Below are positions 12,401 to 24,669 of a stretch of 64,000 nt of DNA, one piece after another; the first letter of the stretch is position 1; every line of letters begins with the position of its first letter. This DNA is from Paragyromitra xinjiangensis (taxonomy: Eukaryota; Ascomycota; Pezizomycetes; Pezizales; Discinaceae). The translations under genes were made by a program, and so were the position numbers. Location: positions 1 through 64,000 of the forward strand of contig JBCAMK010000005.1 in NCBI GenBank assembly GCA_038503065.1. Reading direction: 5' to 3'. The notes under the pieces are model-generated. The model ran no database searches. It worked only from the letters and a program-made list of their open reading frames with translations, and had not been told where the DNA came from.

Positions 12401-14811
12401 AACTGACGTATCGTATAATGCGCAAGTTGAATCGTATTTTCTTGGGAGTCATACACGACTAGGCTTCCACACGCCCTAATTAGATGAGAAGCGTTGGGAA
12501 TAGCTGCCTGATCCAGCTCCCGGTCATGAAACTTGATTGCAACTGCTTCTTGCAATTCCTCGAGCGTGAGGGTACGTTTAGCGCTAACGAGCCATTTGAA
12601 GATATTTTGAGCTACTCCGACCTGAGTTTTACCCCGCATCACAATCTTCGTCAGGGCCCGAGCAAATGTCTCGTTGAGTCCATCAGGGAGACGTTTCAAG
12701 ACATGTCTAACACCTTCTTCGGAGATTTCCTCACAAATAGCCTCCATTTGCAAAGTTGCCCAAATAAACCTACATCCTATGAGTCAGAAAATCAAGACTA
12801 TATAAATGCCAACCCAGGTTAGAGCAGATATATACGTACATCCCCCGAGCCCCACGTACGAGCGTATCGATAATCTCTTGAACGAGATCAGGATCTTGAA
12901 CGCAAAGCCTTTCTTCTCCCACCTTTGCTCGGACAGATTCTTCTACTACCCTACTAATGTCGGATGACACGCTCTGCGCGGTAGCTGCTATCATGGGGGA
13001 GTCCTTCAAGGCTCTTTTGATATCGATCTCGTCTCTACTAGCGACAAACAGCTTGATCACGCTCGCGGAAGAGCTCTGTAGGCCTTTAAGCCACGGCAGA
13101 AATCGTTCGCGTTCTTTCTCTTTGCACTCATCAATGCCGTCGAGAAAAATAAATACCCTTGGAGACTTCCGAGTAACCATGAAGAACGTCTCAAAAAGCT
13201 CTTCTAAGTCCGGTACCCGACCATTCCGGTACATATTCTCCAGATGCACTTGTATTTCCAGAGACATTTTCAGTAGATGTATCGGCAATAATTGTTTGAT
13301 AAGGCTTCCGAGTATCTCGCGAGGTTCGAGTGTTTTCGGCTCGGAATAGTCGCAATAAAAGTAAGCCAGAAGAGTTCTCGCATCAGACGTATGATCACAG
13401 TGGACGACATCTACAACAATGGTCCTTTTCGTACATCAAAAATTGCTAAGTCAGTATTGTACTTGGTTTTTCCACGGCAAAGGATGTTTCAAAGGACTTC
13501 AATACGTCAAGATTGATTTCCCAGACCCAGCTATAAATAGAAATTAGTAACCTGATCACTGACATAGATCATCAGCACGTACGAATACCATAACACCACA
13601 AGCACGATGAATCTGTCCCATTCACCCACGTCGCGAATTCTGGGGTATTCAAGATCCATTGGCCTGTACCGTCGAGCCGCCACTTCTTCAGTAAACGATG
13701 CTTATGCCCGGGGTCATAACGCGATAAGTTTTGTAATAAACGATCCTGTAACTGTTCTATCCACGAGTTAAGCGAGACAAATCGAAAAAAACACTAGTAA
13801 AGTCACTCACCCTTGTGCAACAAAAGTTGCCTCTTTCTGTCTGTCTCTGCTATCACTCTTTCCAGTGCTTGTGCATCCCTCTCATCACCTTGCGCCTTTC
13901 TCTCAGCTGCCGCCTCGACCATATGCGACAAATTCGCTTCTAATTCAACCTTCTCGGCATGCTGACGAAATTTTTCAATGACCTCTCCAAAATCCCGATC
14001 GAAGGGTTTCCAGAGGAGTCTCATGGCCCGCAATCCTCCACCTGGCAAGCGTGCTTCAAACATACTCGTTAGATCCTATCTCAATGCATAAATGGGAAAG
14101 AACCTACAACGTTGCGTCTTTGCTCTTAAAAATATTTCTTTAGCATTTGCACAAAATGTTATCATGTCGAGATAAACTGCCGACAAGGAATGCAGCAGAT
14201 ATCCATGCTTTGGGAATAAGCGCTCATAAGACTTGAATCTGGGGATGACATCCCCTATTCTCTCCAGCATGTCCACGAGTTTCGCGTAATATTTATCAAA
14301 TTCACTGGCAATCTTGGAGTCGTTCCGTACATCAGTTTGAATACCTTCAAGATAATCGTTCCAGACATACATGGAGAAGAACTCTTAAACTGCCCCAAAT
14401 CGGGGACAGAAATAAGGGAGCAACATTCGACAGTACATCCAAAGCACTGCCATATTGAGCTATCGCAGCAACCAAAGGTTGAAGCTTTTTGCTCACTGCC
14501 CTTGACCGACTATCCTCCCTGTGGCAGGCTTCTACTGCGCTAGTACTGTATAACAGATTTTCTGCTGATGCGCTCTTGTAGAGATTTCTATCCTCGGTGC
14601 TCAAGCCGTCGAGATAACGTGCCTCAGCAATCAACCATGGATTCCTATCAAAACTACCAAAACACTTAGCTCATAACCAAATATGGCCTTGAATCGCAAA
14701 TACCTCATCTCTTAGGTCTCTCTCGTTTCCAAGATGATATTCCTTCCGCTTATTGTATGGGGATGATTCAATTCGAAGTGAAACGGGAAAAGGTCTGAGG
14801 CGAAAAGACAT
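9448..14811 (-). CDS. NACHT-ankyrin (NLR-like STAND) protein, about 1,650 aa
   Basis: Exons that agree in phase are 14664-14371, 14312-14108, 14053-13811, 13756-13583, 13530-13506, 13424-12840 and 12769-9448. A first exon at 14811-14704 is plausible but its 39-nt intron is short, so the start is uncertain. The order is: a helical fungal STAND N-terminal domain; a linker with LDGTGQWIL; a NACHT domain with Walker A GIPGSGKS built across three exons (near residues 340-348) and Walker B VFIFLDGIDE (near 440-449); a helical region with GARGMFIWATLQ; then roughly a dozen ankyrin repeats in the 3.3-kb last exon (for example DGFTPLHVAA, DGSTALHLAA, GWTPLCLAARNGH). Such proteins are cytosolic receptors implicated in non-self recognition or heterokaryon incompatibility. 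No effector such as HeLo or a lipase is evident at the N-terminus. Confidence 0.88.
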
Positions 14812-15625
14812 GTCCGCGAGAGAAGTTGGGCTGCCACTGCCTTCTTGACGTGTCGGGTTCTACGACATGATTGAGATTCAGCCCCAGGCTGAGGCATCTG
14901 TGATGCGGGGACTTTACAGCCCACCAATTAAGAACGTATCAACTATGGGGTGTCGCCCAAACCCAATCGCTAATTGAGGAACTCAGCGGGAACGGTATAA
15001 ATTTAAGGCGGCTGTCTAAACTCTTTCGCTCTTCATTTCCTTCCCCACGCTGTTCAAATCTGCGGGGGTTGCAGACAAAAAGAAGCAACAGCAACCCGTA
15101 AAAGCTTCAACGAAGCTGAAGAAACAGAAGCCGATAGCGGGCACGGATAGTGAATGTTGTATCTTATACCGCTGCGAAAGGGTCTAAATTCTTCAGCTGG
15201 TATACCATACGCTGGTGGTTAGAGGTTTCTTAGGCACTAAACACGAATCAGGCCTTGGGTGTGTGATAGGATTTTATGTAGTACAAGAGAATGAGGCTCC
15301 TCGGAACAAGCCGTGCAGCGGCCCGTACCTCAGGTAACACGACCAAGACCACGCCAATGTGATCTTTTGGCTACTTTGTTCGTGGTTTTCGTGGTTCTGG
15401 TTACCTCTGTGCAAGTCCTAGGTAGCAGTTAAGTACGTATCTCCAGTACCCATTCCGGTTTAGCTTCAGGCCACCCTCTCAACTGAGAACTTCGTTTCTT
15501 GATTGGCTTGTAACGCCATCTCTGTGCCACAATGTGGCTATCCAGTACACTTCGTCGGTCTCTACCCTACCTTACCCCACAGATATCTCATGAAATCGTT
15601 CTTTTAGCTCTTCAAGCACTACCAA
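14812..15625. other. Intergenic promoter region of divergent genes
   Basis: This 0.8-kb stretch separates the NACHT-ankyrin gene (minus) from the orphan gene at 15626 (plus), so both promoters should lie here. A Lys-rich open stretch near 15070-15150 has no start-to-stop support. No repeats were noted. Confidence 0.4.
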
Positions 15626-16819
15626 ATGTCTTACCCACGGTTCCAATCAACAATAAATGGTCTGTTATTCTCTGACCTCTTCACAGAGCCAGCATTAGTT
15701 CCCATTCATTACGAAATTAAGCACGGCTGGAACAAGCCATATCATGTCCCTCACACTATCGAATACCTGCGTAAAATCGCTATTCAGTCCATCACCATCA
15801 CGGAAGACTTAGGTTCGTTCCAAAAGCAACCGCTCCAAAACGCCTTCGAATTGTGGTACTGCGAATCATCATTACCCGACACCCTTCGAGAAACTAGATC
15901 CATTGTAGCTACTCTCGGTGGTCCGAATGTCGGTACCTGGTACGGGCCAATGTTGGTCCTTAAGCAGGTCGGGAATACAACCTCAAATTCACGGTACCAA
16001 AATATCGAACTCGGGGATCTGCGAAGCATATTACCTTGGTTTCGCACCTACGGCTCCGTGGCGAATGTGATATACACTTACCTGCAATATTCAGATCTTG
16101 GCTTGCTGTCACCGGACGAGAAGCTTTTCTCGTGGTACAAGCTACTCGAAACTCGACCTACAAGGAACAAAAAAATGATCCGTGGCGTCAATATCCTTTG
16201 CAACGGCGAGAAGAACTCTCACTCCATTCCACGCTTCATAGAAGTGCTAGTCCCTTCTGATGCTGTCATTTTCTCCCATCAACCTGCTCCTATCTCCACT
16301 CGTGTAGGTAGAGAGTTCATAGCACTTGCACAAACCATCCCCGTTTCAAACCGTCTATCATTCTGGTACGGAAAGAACAAGCCGGCGGAATACATCTATC
16401 TCGACCCTCTAACCGGTGCCGTGCCCCGAGAATGGAGCAGCAGCATCGGAAATGTCCTCGTTGTCAACGCAGACAGAACCGATCTCTCACCGAGCAGTGT
16501 TGAAGCGTACTGCAAGTTTTGTAAGGATTTAGGCAGGATAATCGCTGCCGTGTCAGTTCGTGATAGGGAGAATATTGTAAACGAGGGGGTTACTCAACAA
16601 GAGTTTGATAGGTTTGCGGTTAGCTATCATTTGAAACATGTCGCTCGATGTTATGTGTATGGTGCGTTTCTCTATGGAATCTGTTGGGCGCCATTTTATT
16701 ACTTTTGGGGGGCCAAGGGACTTATCGCAGCGGCAGTTCTTACGTGTTGTTGGACCGGAGGCCCTCTAGAGATGTTGAAGAAAATGTATGCGGCAGGTGA
16801 GTCCGCAAGTTCGAACTAG
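15626..16819 (+). CDS. Orphan 397-aa protein with C-terminal membrane-like segment
   Basis: A single uninterrupted reading frame from ATG with convincing protein composition. I do not recognise the family. The first ~310 residues are soluble-looking, rich in Tyr, Trp and Ser. Near residues 340-380 two adjoining hydrophobic stretches (landmarks YVYGAFLYGICW and GLIAAAVLTCCW) could form a transmembrane hairpin close to the C-terminus. There is no N-terminal signal peptide, so a tail-anchored or internal membrane topology is possible. The neighbours give no functional hint. Confidence 0.75.
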   Translation: MSYPRFQSTINGLLFSDLFTEPALVPIHYEIKHGWNKPYHVPHTIEYLRKIAIQSITITEDLGSFQKQPLQNAFELWYCESSLPDTLRETRSIVATLGGPNVGTWYGPMLVLKQVGNTTSNSRYQNIELGDLRSILPWFRTYGSVANVIYTYLQYSDLGLLSPDEKLFSWYKLLETRPTRNKKMIRGVNILCNGEKNSHSIPRFIEVLVPSDAVIFSHQPAPISTRVGREFIALAQTIPVSNRLSFWYGKNKPAEYIYLDPLTGAVPREWSSSIGNVLVVNADRTDLSPSSVEAYCKFCKDLGRIIAAVSVRDRENIVNEGVTQQEFDRFAVSYHLKHVARCYVYGAFLYGICWAPFYYFWGAKGLIAAAVLTCCWTGGPLEMLKKMYAAGESASSN

Positions 16820-17638
16820 TCGTTATAGTGGGATTTCATTGGAGGTGTACAGCAGGTGGTTATTGATCTACAGATCGATTCAGCGAAACAACTATACGGA
16901 GGTAAAGAAACTCTTTGGTCTTTGAATTTTATTTTCCAGCCTCAGTCTTCGGCGTAGAGCTGCTGGTTTGTGATAACCCCATATCACAGTAAAGAATAGG
17001 CTTCTTCGTTCTGAGTGCCCTGTCTATTCCATAACCATCCAGGCGAAGCACTAGTGTTCTAAGACCATCGATATTTGCGATTGCGATTGCGGTCTCTACA
17101 AGACTGGACCGGATACTGCGCTAGACAGAAGTCGAGTGAGACTGGATTGTGCTCGGCATGGTCAGGGTTAGGGTTGTTTTTCAATTCCGGTGGATTCACG
17201 TGGCCGTGCCGAGGCAGAGCCCAAGGATAAATTGGCTGTCAAGAACTGTTGGGAGAGGTTGAGTACTCTACGGCAACCCTGTTTCGCTTGCAAACCTATC
17301 AAACCTCATATTCACCCAACAAATTGTATCCGAGTGACTGGTAGTGATGGTTACAATACCCCATGATTTGGCTCTGGCGATGTCACCCCAGTAGGGATAG
17401 CAGCACTGTGCGAATACGAATACGAAGAATGCTGAATTCCTGGCTTGCTCTGGCAGGTGTGGCTACGCAATCTAGTGCCTGAGCGAATTTGTGGCTGATC
17501 TTTATCAACGAGGGTGTAAAGAAAAAAGAGTCATAAATGAAGCTGCATATTTATCTTCCTCCCTGTCGGAAACTCTCCCTCCTATCGGCTTCGAACTGTT
17601 GTTAGGAATTCGCTTAAATCCCTGAATCGAACCGGATA
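16820..17638. other. Spacer upstream of the inverted-repeat element
   Basis: Non-coding by inspection. It contains a GATTGCGATTGCG direct repeat near 17080 and a GGGTTAGGGTT word near 17166. No gene is supported. Confidence 0.35.
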
Positions 17639-17803
17639 CAGTCACTGACGGGGTGGCGGCGAATCCTGTCCGATGGCGAACAGGGGTTTTTGGCCAATAA
17701 GTGACCGAGAAAATTGGCATCTTAGCAGATCCGTACTGAAATATACTGCGCATAACCCCTGTTCGCCAGCAGACAGGATTCGCCGTCACCCCGTGAACGA
17801 CTG
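17639..17803. mobile_element. 165-bp MITE with 50-bp inverted repeats and TA duplication
   Basis: The arms 17639-17688 and 17754-17803 are inverted copies with about 6 mismatches. They start CAGTCACTGACGGGGT and end with the complementary ...CGACTG. The loop is 65 bp. The element is bordered by TA on both sides (17637-17638 and 17804-17805), the target-site signature of Tc1/mariner/pogo-type elements, and CAGT termini fit that group. It has no coding capacity. It lies 44 bp upstream of the TATA box of the P450 gene. Confidence 0.75.
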
Positions 17804-17847
17804 TACCGACGCCCGAGGATAACGTACGATAACCCTGACCCACTAGC

Positions 17848-17854
17848 TATAAAG
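17848..17854 (+). promoter_or_regulatory. TATA box of the P450 gene
   Basis: TATAAAG, 81 nt upstream of the P450 ATG; a pyrimidine-rich stretch follows. Confidence 0.55.
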
Positions 17855-17928
17855 ATCCCATCCAACTATCACTGTTTTTTACCATTTCTAAAAAAATTCC
17901 TCGTGGAGTTCTCAAACAACTCCAAGCT

Positions 17929-19765
17929 ATGGCCCTCTCATTGATTACCTGGGTTTCCATAGCTCTCATCGTTTACTACCTCGCCAGCTTCATATCACAT
18001 CTGCGAAAGCGTCGTGCAAACCTCAAATTCGCCCGGGAACATGGCTGTCTCCCACCAAAAGTACAACTCTCCCATCTCATCTTCCCCTTCAGTTTGTTAC
18101 AACTTTTCACTTTTAAAGCAGCCGCCGACAAGAAACGCCATATCAATTACGTCCATGACCTATATTGCCAGTATGGCCCTACACGGGTGTATAGCCCTTT
18201 CATAACTGGCCGAGATGTGATTATTACCTCGGAACCCGAAAATATCAAAACCGTGCTTGCAACTTCTTTTCATGACTTCGAGCTGGGAAACGAAAGACAC
18301 GAAGCATTTTCAGCGTTTCTCGGAGATGGTATTTTTACTTCAGATGGAAAGGTATGGGAGCATGCAAGAGCTTTGCTACGACCTCAGTTCACAAAAGACC
18401 AAATTGCGGATCTGGATGATCTCGAGATTCACTTCCAACACTTGCTCGCGATCCTTACCCCCCAGGAGGGCCAAGTTGTAGGGCTTCACAAGCTGTTTCT
18501 GGATCTAACGCTCGATTCATCAAGCGCATTTCTGGTTGGCAACTCGGTGTATTCCTTACGGAACAAAATCCCAGGCAGCGAGACGCTCGTTCCGGAGTCG
18601 GTTCGCAAAGAGAGTTTACAATTCGGGGAGGATTTCGATTATTGCCAAAGCGTGCTCGGATTCCGCTTTGGGATTTGGGATTACCGGTGGTTCCATCGGC
18701 CGAGACGATTACCAGCCGCCATCGCGAATGTGCACAGGTTTGTCGATCGTTGTGTGGACTTGGCTATCCGGAACAGGCACGAGGGAAATAGGAAAGATGA
18801 GGGGAATAAATATGTATTTCTGGAGGCTGTTGTCCAAGACACCCAAGACCCGAAGGTCATCAGAGATCAGGTCCTCAGTGCGATGTTGGCCGGTAGGGAT
18901 ACGACTGTACGTCTAGCTTCTTCCTAATTTTACAGTTCTCGGAATTAACTTGTTTGTACAGGCGGCATTACTTTCATGGACATTCTGGCTGCTAGCTAAG
19001 CACCCACAAGTTTGGAACAGACTAAGAGAAGAGATTCTCAATGATATCGGTCGAAAAAAGCCAGGTTATCAGCAGCTCAAAGACTCTACTTACCTTAAAT
19101 GGGTACTCAACGAAGGTAATTCCCATACTCTCTTCCTTCGTACATGCAACGCTAACACCAAACTCCCACAGCCCTACGACTCTATCCGGTAATGGCATTC
19201 CCTGTTGTCACGGAAACTTTCCTCAAACTAAACTAACATTCAATAGGTCGTCCCAATCAACTTTCGCCGATGCACCAAAAACACCACCCTTCCCCTCGGT
19301 GGTGGCCCTGATGGTCGTTCTCCAATATTTGTGCCAGAGGATGCGAGAGTAGTGTATAGTGTTTATGCACTTCATAGACGCAAGGACATCTACGGCGAGG
19401 ATGCAGATGAGTTCAAACCAGAGCGCTGGGGTTCTGGAAAGGCAAGGGGGTGGGAGTATATCCCATTTAACGGTGGGCCAAGGATTTGTATCGGACGTGA
19501 GTGTCACCTAACTTACCCACCCTGAACCACCACACACTCACCGAGGGGGCCTCATTTGTCGAAGTGGTGTACTAACTAGTGGATTCTAATAGAGCAAATG
19601 GCTTTGGTTACAGCATCTTATGTCATTGTACGACTGCTGCAGAACTTCGAGAGGATAGAAGATACCGACTTTGATCCAATCGTGAGGACGAATTTATCGT
19701 TGACTTTGACCCCGGCAAATGGAACGAAGGTTAGGTTGTTTAGGGATCACAGTGTACAACATTAG
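17929..19765 (+). CDS. Cytochrome P450, CYP52-like
   Basis: Five exons in agreeing phase: 17929-18906, 18962-19115, 19172-19188 (17 nt), 19247-19496 and 19593-19765, giving 523 residues. An N-terminal membrane anchor (residues ~4-24) suits an ER-bound enzyme. The I-helix motif AGRDTT is at ~321-326, ExxR is E376-R379 (EALRLYP, joined across an intron), and the heme loop [10 protein letters not shown] has the ligand Cys at 464. The segments [15 protein letters not shown] and [14 protein letters not shown] match the CYP52 group, which hydroxylates n-alkanes and fatty acids at the omega end. The substrate here is inferred, not shown. All key residues are present. Confidence 0.9.
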
Positions 19766-21592
19766 ACCTTCTCGCTTGGACTTTACGCGGTGGGATAGAT
19801 ACACTCAGTTGGATTAAATTGTAAATATAACAACACTCCGCAAGATAAACTTCTTGACGTTGGCTCGGTTTAGGTTTAGGTTTAGACGCTGCTAGCTTTA
19901 GCTGAAATTTTTTTCGCCTTTCTTTTGGTTGTCTTTCCCCCCGCTTATCGTGCTAGTTGTTTTTCGATTGAGTCAGATACAAGAGGGAATCGAATAATCC
20001 CTGGTCCTCTTCAATATTCGCTACCCACCAGAGTTTCCGCACAAGTCAGCACCCAAGCTTTCGGGATAACGCTAGGTGTAAGTAAAGCCCTGTGAGCTAT
20101 GACTGATCACTAGAACACGAGGAAAGATACTAGTCTTGGCTCAATTGCTGCTTACGTCGAGGAATCACTGCCTATATTCGTGAGTACACATTCAAAGTAT
20201 AGCTATATTCTCCGCAAATAAAAATCCCCCCCCAACACAAAGGTCAAGCTGCCGGTTGAGGGGTGTATTTCCGGCGCTTCTCTGAACCTGCTGATGGGTC
20301 AACACGGAGGCTGAAGCCTCGTCTAGACACTACTCACCAAGGATTAGTTATCAATGTTGTGATACCATTGTGTTACGTTCGTAATGGAACTATCTACCAT
20401 TGACCGTTGGGTATGATATCATTATCCCTTGGCATGGTAGCCTGGCAAGGCAAAATTCTGGGGCTGGCTTTCCGCCAAACCATACATGAATGGTCGAAAG
20501 ATACATAGGAGAATCTCGAAACCTAGCTAAAGCTGGTGTTTCCTCCTATAAACTCGGAGGATAGGTTGCTAGAGTTTTAGCGTATTATATGTCCTCTGAT
20601 TTGGATGAAGGCCTTAGAATCTCAGGTAACCCGCATCAGTAAGAATGGGTTTTTATCAGTCGTTATACTTAGAATTCACCCTTTTGAGTCGGTTGAATTG
20701 GAAGTATTTACTTCTCTGGGTTGGCCTCTCCAGTTGGGGTCTCACTTGTTGGGTCGGGAGTGTAACATCCTTTTGCCATTCTTCCAACTATTTCAGTCCA
20801 ACCGTCTTGGTTTAGTTCGATGATCTTCATTGTAAGACGTTCCTCACAGCTCCAGGCGCCAAGCACTGAAGATCGTGATGCATAAGGCAAATACACGAAG
20901 GCAAGTTATATGATGGAGAGTTTATTGGGTATGAGCTAAGAGGGCTTGGAAGCTAGTCTCAAATGCGCTAACTATCCCGTGGCCCCCCTTTCCAGAGTGG
21001 ATTCCCAAACTATGAAACCACTGAATTCGCTATAAAATATCGTGCCGTGAGAGTCCAACTCGATAAATCAGTCATGTCTATTGGGATCTCGTGTTCCTCC
21101 TTAGGTTGGGGAATTCTAAGAAAGATACATACAAGTAATCAAGGTTAGGGTTTCTTTGACTTGATACCAGTCATCAATACAGCATCCTCTAAGGCCTTAA
21201 TATCACATATAGTAATAATTCACCTTCCATTCTTGGACTTCAGACTCAAGACTAAGCGCCAAGAAAAATTATAGCCAAGACGTAGAGCCTACATTCCAAA
21301 GAGGCGAGCTCCTAATGCGCGTCATCCCGTTTAGGGATCTCAGAATCCTAGGAGACGGTAGGACGCGTCGGGGTCATGCTGAATCGGGTGTAATAAACTA
21401 TTGCAACATCGACTGCTTGTTTTGCGTGAGACAAGGAAAATAAATGCCTGCTAGTGCAGATCTAGATTTTCCGAGGGTGCACATATGCATATAAAGTACA
21501 GTTTCCGAGATTAATTTTCCTGCATCGACATCTGGTTCCCGAAGACCAGAAGAACTTCACATCCCCGACAGTCGCGTATCAGCAAACTTGAG
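19766..21592. other. Spacer, nothing coding recognised
   Basis: About 1.8 kb. A short GTTTAG triplication sits near 19868-19887 and a C-run near 20227. The distal end should hold the promoter of the permease at 21593. No supported gene. Confidence 0.4.
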
Positions 21593-23233
21593 ATGTCCAT
21601 GGATGATATAGAGAAGCAGCGGAATGAAGCTTCGTCTACGTCTTCTGTCGGCAACAAGGTAATGGCCACACACGGACCAGAACATGACCATGCGGCCGTG
21701 AAGAGGGCGTGGCGGAAGGTGGATCTGCATATCATGCCAGTAGCAGCATTGCTATATCTTGCTTCTTACATTGATAGGTCCCTATCACTTACCGTTGGAG
21801 CGATTATCTCGTATCACATAACTGACAGTGAGTTACTAGAGCTAATATTGGGAATGCTCGAGTTCTCGGGATGCAAAAGGAACTTGGTCTATCATCGAAT
21901 CAATACAATTGGGTAAACTCCCAAATACTGTCTTTCGCTCAATTAGAGGACCTAATCTTATTGGAACCCTTCCCTTCATAGGCACTTTCGATCTTCTTTA
22001 TCGGCTACGTCGTCTATGAAACGCCCAGCAATATTCTTCTCAAGAGACTTAGTCCAAAGTGGTACATACCGCTGTTAGCAGTGATCTGGGGAGTAATCTG
22101 CACACTGGTATCAAGAGTTCAAAGTGCTTCCGGCCTTCTTGCCGTCCGCTTCTTCCTTGGTGTCTCAGAAGCAGGGTTCCTACCGGCTATTATATTTTGG
22201 GGTACGATCCATTATTGCCCACTTACCGTCTTTCGTAGCTAATATCCTATTGATAGTGGGATGCTGGTATCCGCGACCAATGCAGGGGAGGAGATTCGCC
22301 TTCCTATATTCTACCGTCTCATTGACAGGCGCTTTCGGAGGACTACTAGCGACGGCGATAAACTCCCTTGACGGCACACACGGCATCGCTGGATGGAGAT
22401 GGATATTCATAATCGAAGGTGTCATAACCATCTCTTTCGGCCTCCTCGCCTTCATATTCATGTCGAACTACCCGGAAACCACTTCCTGGCTTACTGCTGC
22501 TGAAAAAGCCATCATCATCAACGCCAATCAAGCTGACCGTGCCCTCCGCGCCACCGAAGATTTTAGCTGGACACAGATACGTTCCGCATTCACAGATTAT
22601 CGAACCTACCTCTGGGGGTCTATTTACTTCTCCACCTACATCCCGGTCTACTCTGTCATTCTATCTCTCCCAAGCGTTGTCGCCGGACTAGGATACAAAG
22701 GCACTACTGCAACACTCATGGCCTGTCCACCATACGGTTTTGGTTTCTTGATCGTTCTGTTAACAGGATACACATCCGACCGTTTCCATGATCGCTTCAG
22801 ACACTATCTTGGCGGGATCTTTGTAGTCATGGCCGCACTGATCGTTCTCATGGTAACCACAAACAATGTTGTGAAGTACATCATGTTCTTCTTCGTAATG
22901 TTTATGTTTGTTCCTATTTCAATCATCTGGTCCTGGCTGGCCAATAACACTGCCGGAACGAATAAGCGTGCAGCGGTGACAGGAATGGTGTTTTCCATGG
23001 GAAATATCGGGGGTGCTATAGCGGGGCAGATTTACAGGAGCGAGTGGGCTCCGAGATATGTGCAGGGGCATGGGATCAACTTAGGTTGCTACGGATTTGC
23101 GGTGCTAGCAGGGGTGGCACTGTGGGTGGGGTACAAGAAGGATAATGAGGCTAGGGATAAAGCTGCGGGGGAGGTTACAGGGCGGGTGCAAAATATGGCG
23201 GAGGTTGACTTAGGAGATCTAGGAGATAGGTAA
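21593..23233 (+). CDS. MFS permease, anion:cation symporter (allantoate/Dal5-like) type
   Basis: Four exons: 21593-21777, 21840-21912, 21982-22201, 22257-23233; 484 residues with all phases agreeing. Family landmarks are MPVAALLYLASYIDR followed by ANIGNARVLG in the first membrane helix and loop, GYVVYETPSN in helix 2, FFLGVSEAGFLPAI in helix 4, YPRPMQGRRFA in the following loop, and GWRWIFIIEG. This pattern marks the ACS family of fungal plasma-membrane carriers for organic anions such as allantoate, nicotinate or tartrate. The exact substrate cannot be read from sequence. The protein starts with a charged cytosolic tail and appears intact. Confidence 0.9.
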
Positions 23234-23559
23234 GTGAACTCGCTTCCTCCATGGCCCCAAGCTAATATATTGCAATGATAGACATCCAGATTTCAGGTAC
23301 TACATCTAGCGGTAAATGCTAGGTCCTACACACAACATAATGTTGTATAATCTAGCTTTTAAGCCTATGTGCTATCGATGCCTAATTTCTAAAGACTGTT
23401 GACTCGTGGCTTTTCCAGTGAAGTTAGCTAGCATGAGACGTAAACCTTGAAGCGAAGTTCATCTTTTAGCTTAGAGTGCTTTCTCCTACCTCGAAAGGTA
23501 GGAAACCACTAACCCCAGACTATCCACCCAAGTATCTTTCTTTCACATCCCTGATCTGT

Positions 23560-24075
23560 TCACAACTCTTCGCTTGAAGTTTCACTTGGCGATCGCCGTA
23601 AATTTCTATGGTAATAAAGTGTGAGTAGACCAAGCCTTAAATGGGGCACGGAGGACTCACGGGGAACATATCGCTCGAAACCCACTCGCTATGCGTATAA
23701 AGATAGTCTTAAGGGAAGGAGAAACACCAGCAGTTCCCTCAAGCGAACCCCAACAGATCCTAGAAAAGCCCTTGAATTTCCGGTCACTAGGGTAGGCATG
23801 TTTTGAGAAAACACTGACCTCCGTGTAAGGTCGTGTCTATTTTCAGGTGTTTCTTTTTCAGAAACAATGCGGAAATAAATGTTCCCATTAACATCATTTT
23901 TAGAGGTTAGGATGTAGAATCTTCCATCTTGCATACGGACGTGATGCATTTCAGGCCCAGTGTCGAGGTTGTATTTTTCATTGCGGTCGGTGATAATTTC
24001 CAAACACTCAATTAGCCATTCGTTGAAATCATGATGCCAAGAGGCGTCGACCCCATCCTTGAATTTGACTACCAT
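23560..24075 (-). CDS. Small unknown protein, paralogue A of an inverted pair
   Basis: Three exons: 24075-23819, 23759-23661, 23605-23560; 133 residues. Function unknown. The second and third exons were found by comparison with the related gene at 25769-26511. Both share an EWL/IWL-xEC motif, an LD-x-GP motif, an F-x-IL-T block, an I-x-FR strand, and after the first intron an IC start and a PSxKxIxIRI segment. Intron positions match in order and in phase (phase 2, phase 2). No signal peptide or membrane helix. The last exon is very short (15 codons), whereas the paralogue carries a long repeat tail there. Confidence 0.65.
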
Positions 24076-24669
24076 AGTTAAGAAGCTTGTAATTTAATAT
24101 CTGTATTAAAATCGATTCACTAATGCCAATTTTATATGTTGAGATCTAGAGGAATGGGTGTAAAAGAGGAGCAGCGAAAACTATTTTTCAAGTTTATAAA
24201 GAGTCGAAAACCTGTTCCTTTGAATATAAGGGCTGGCACCATTTTGTTGAAAGTAATCTTGCTGCATCACTGGTTAAAATTCTATTGACTCCGTAGGAAC
24301 CTGCTAGGGTCTGGTGCCCATGTTTCTGTCAGCATGAGGATGACTTCAAAATCCAAGACGCACCCGAATCTCCGGTAAACGGCCTCCGTTTAAGCGGCTA
24401 TGTCGAGAAAAATGTTGTATCCATAACTTTTACCGCACCAACTACAGCCTCTAGTGTAGAGAGAAAACAAGAAAGGATACGCTGGCTTCATTCTTTCAGT
24501 TCGACCATCGATTGGCTGAGTACTTTGCTTTCTAAAAACCCTTACAACCTAGTGGGGTAGAGCAATACATGTAGTATTAGCGGTGAATACCATATAGACT
24601 TCAAGCTTCAAAGACGGATGACACCGAGACCAATTTATGGGGGCAAAAACTAGCAACTTAACATCTCAA

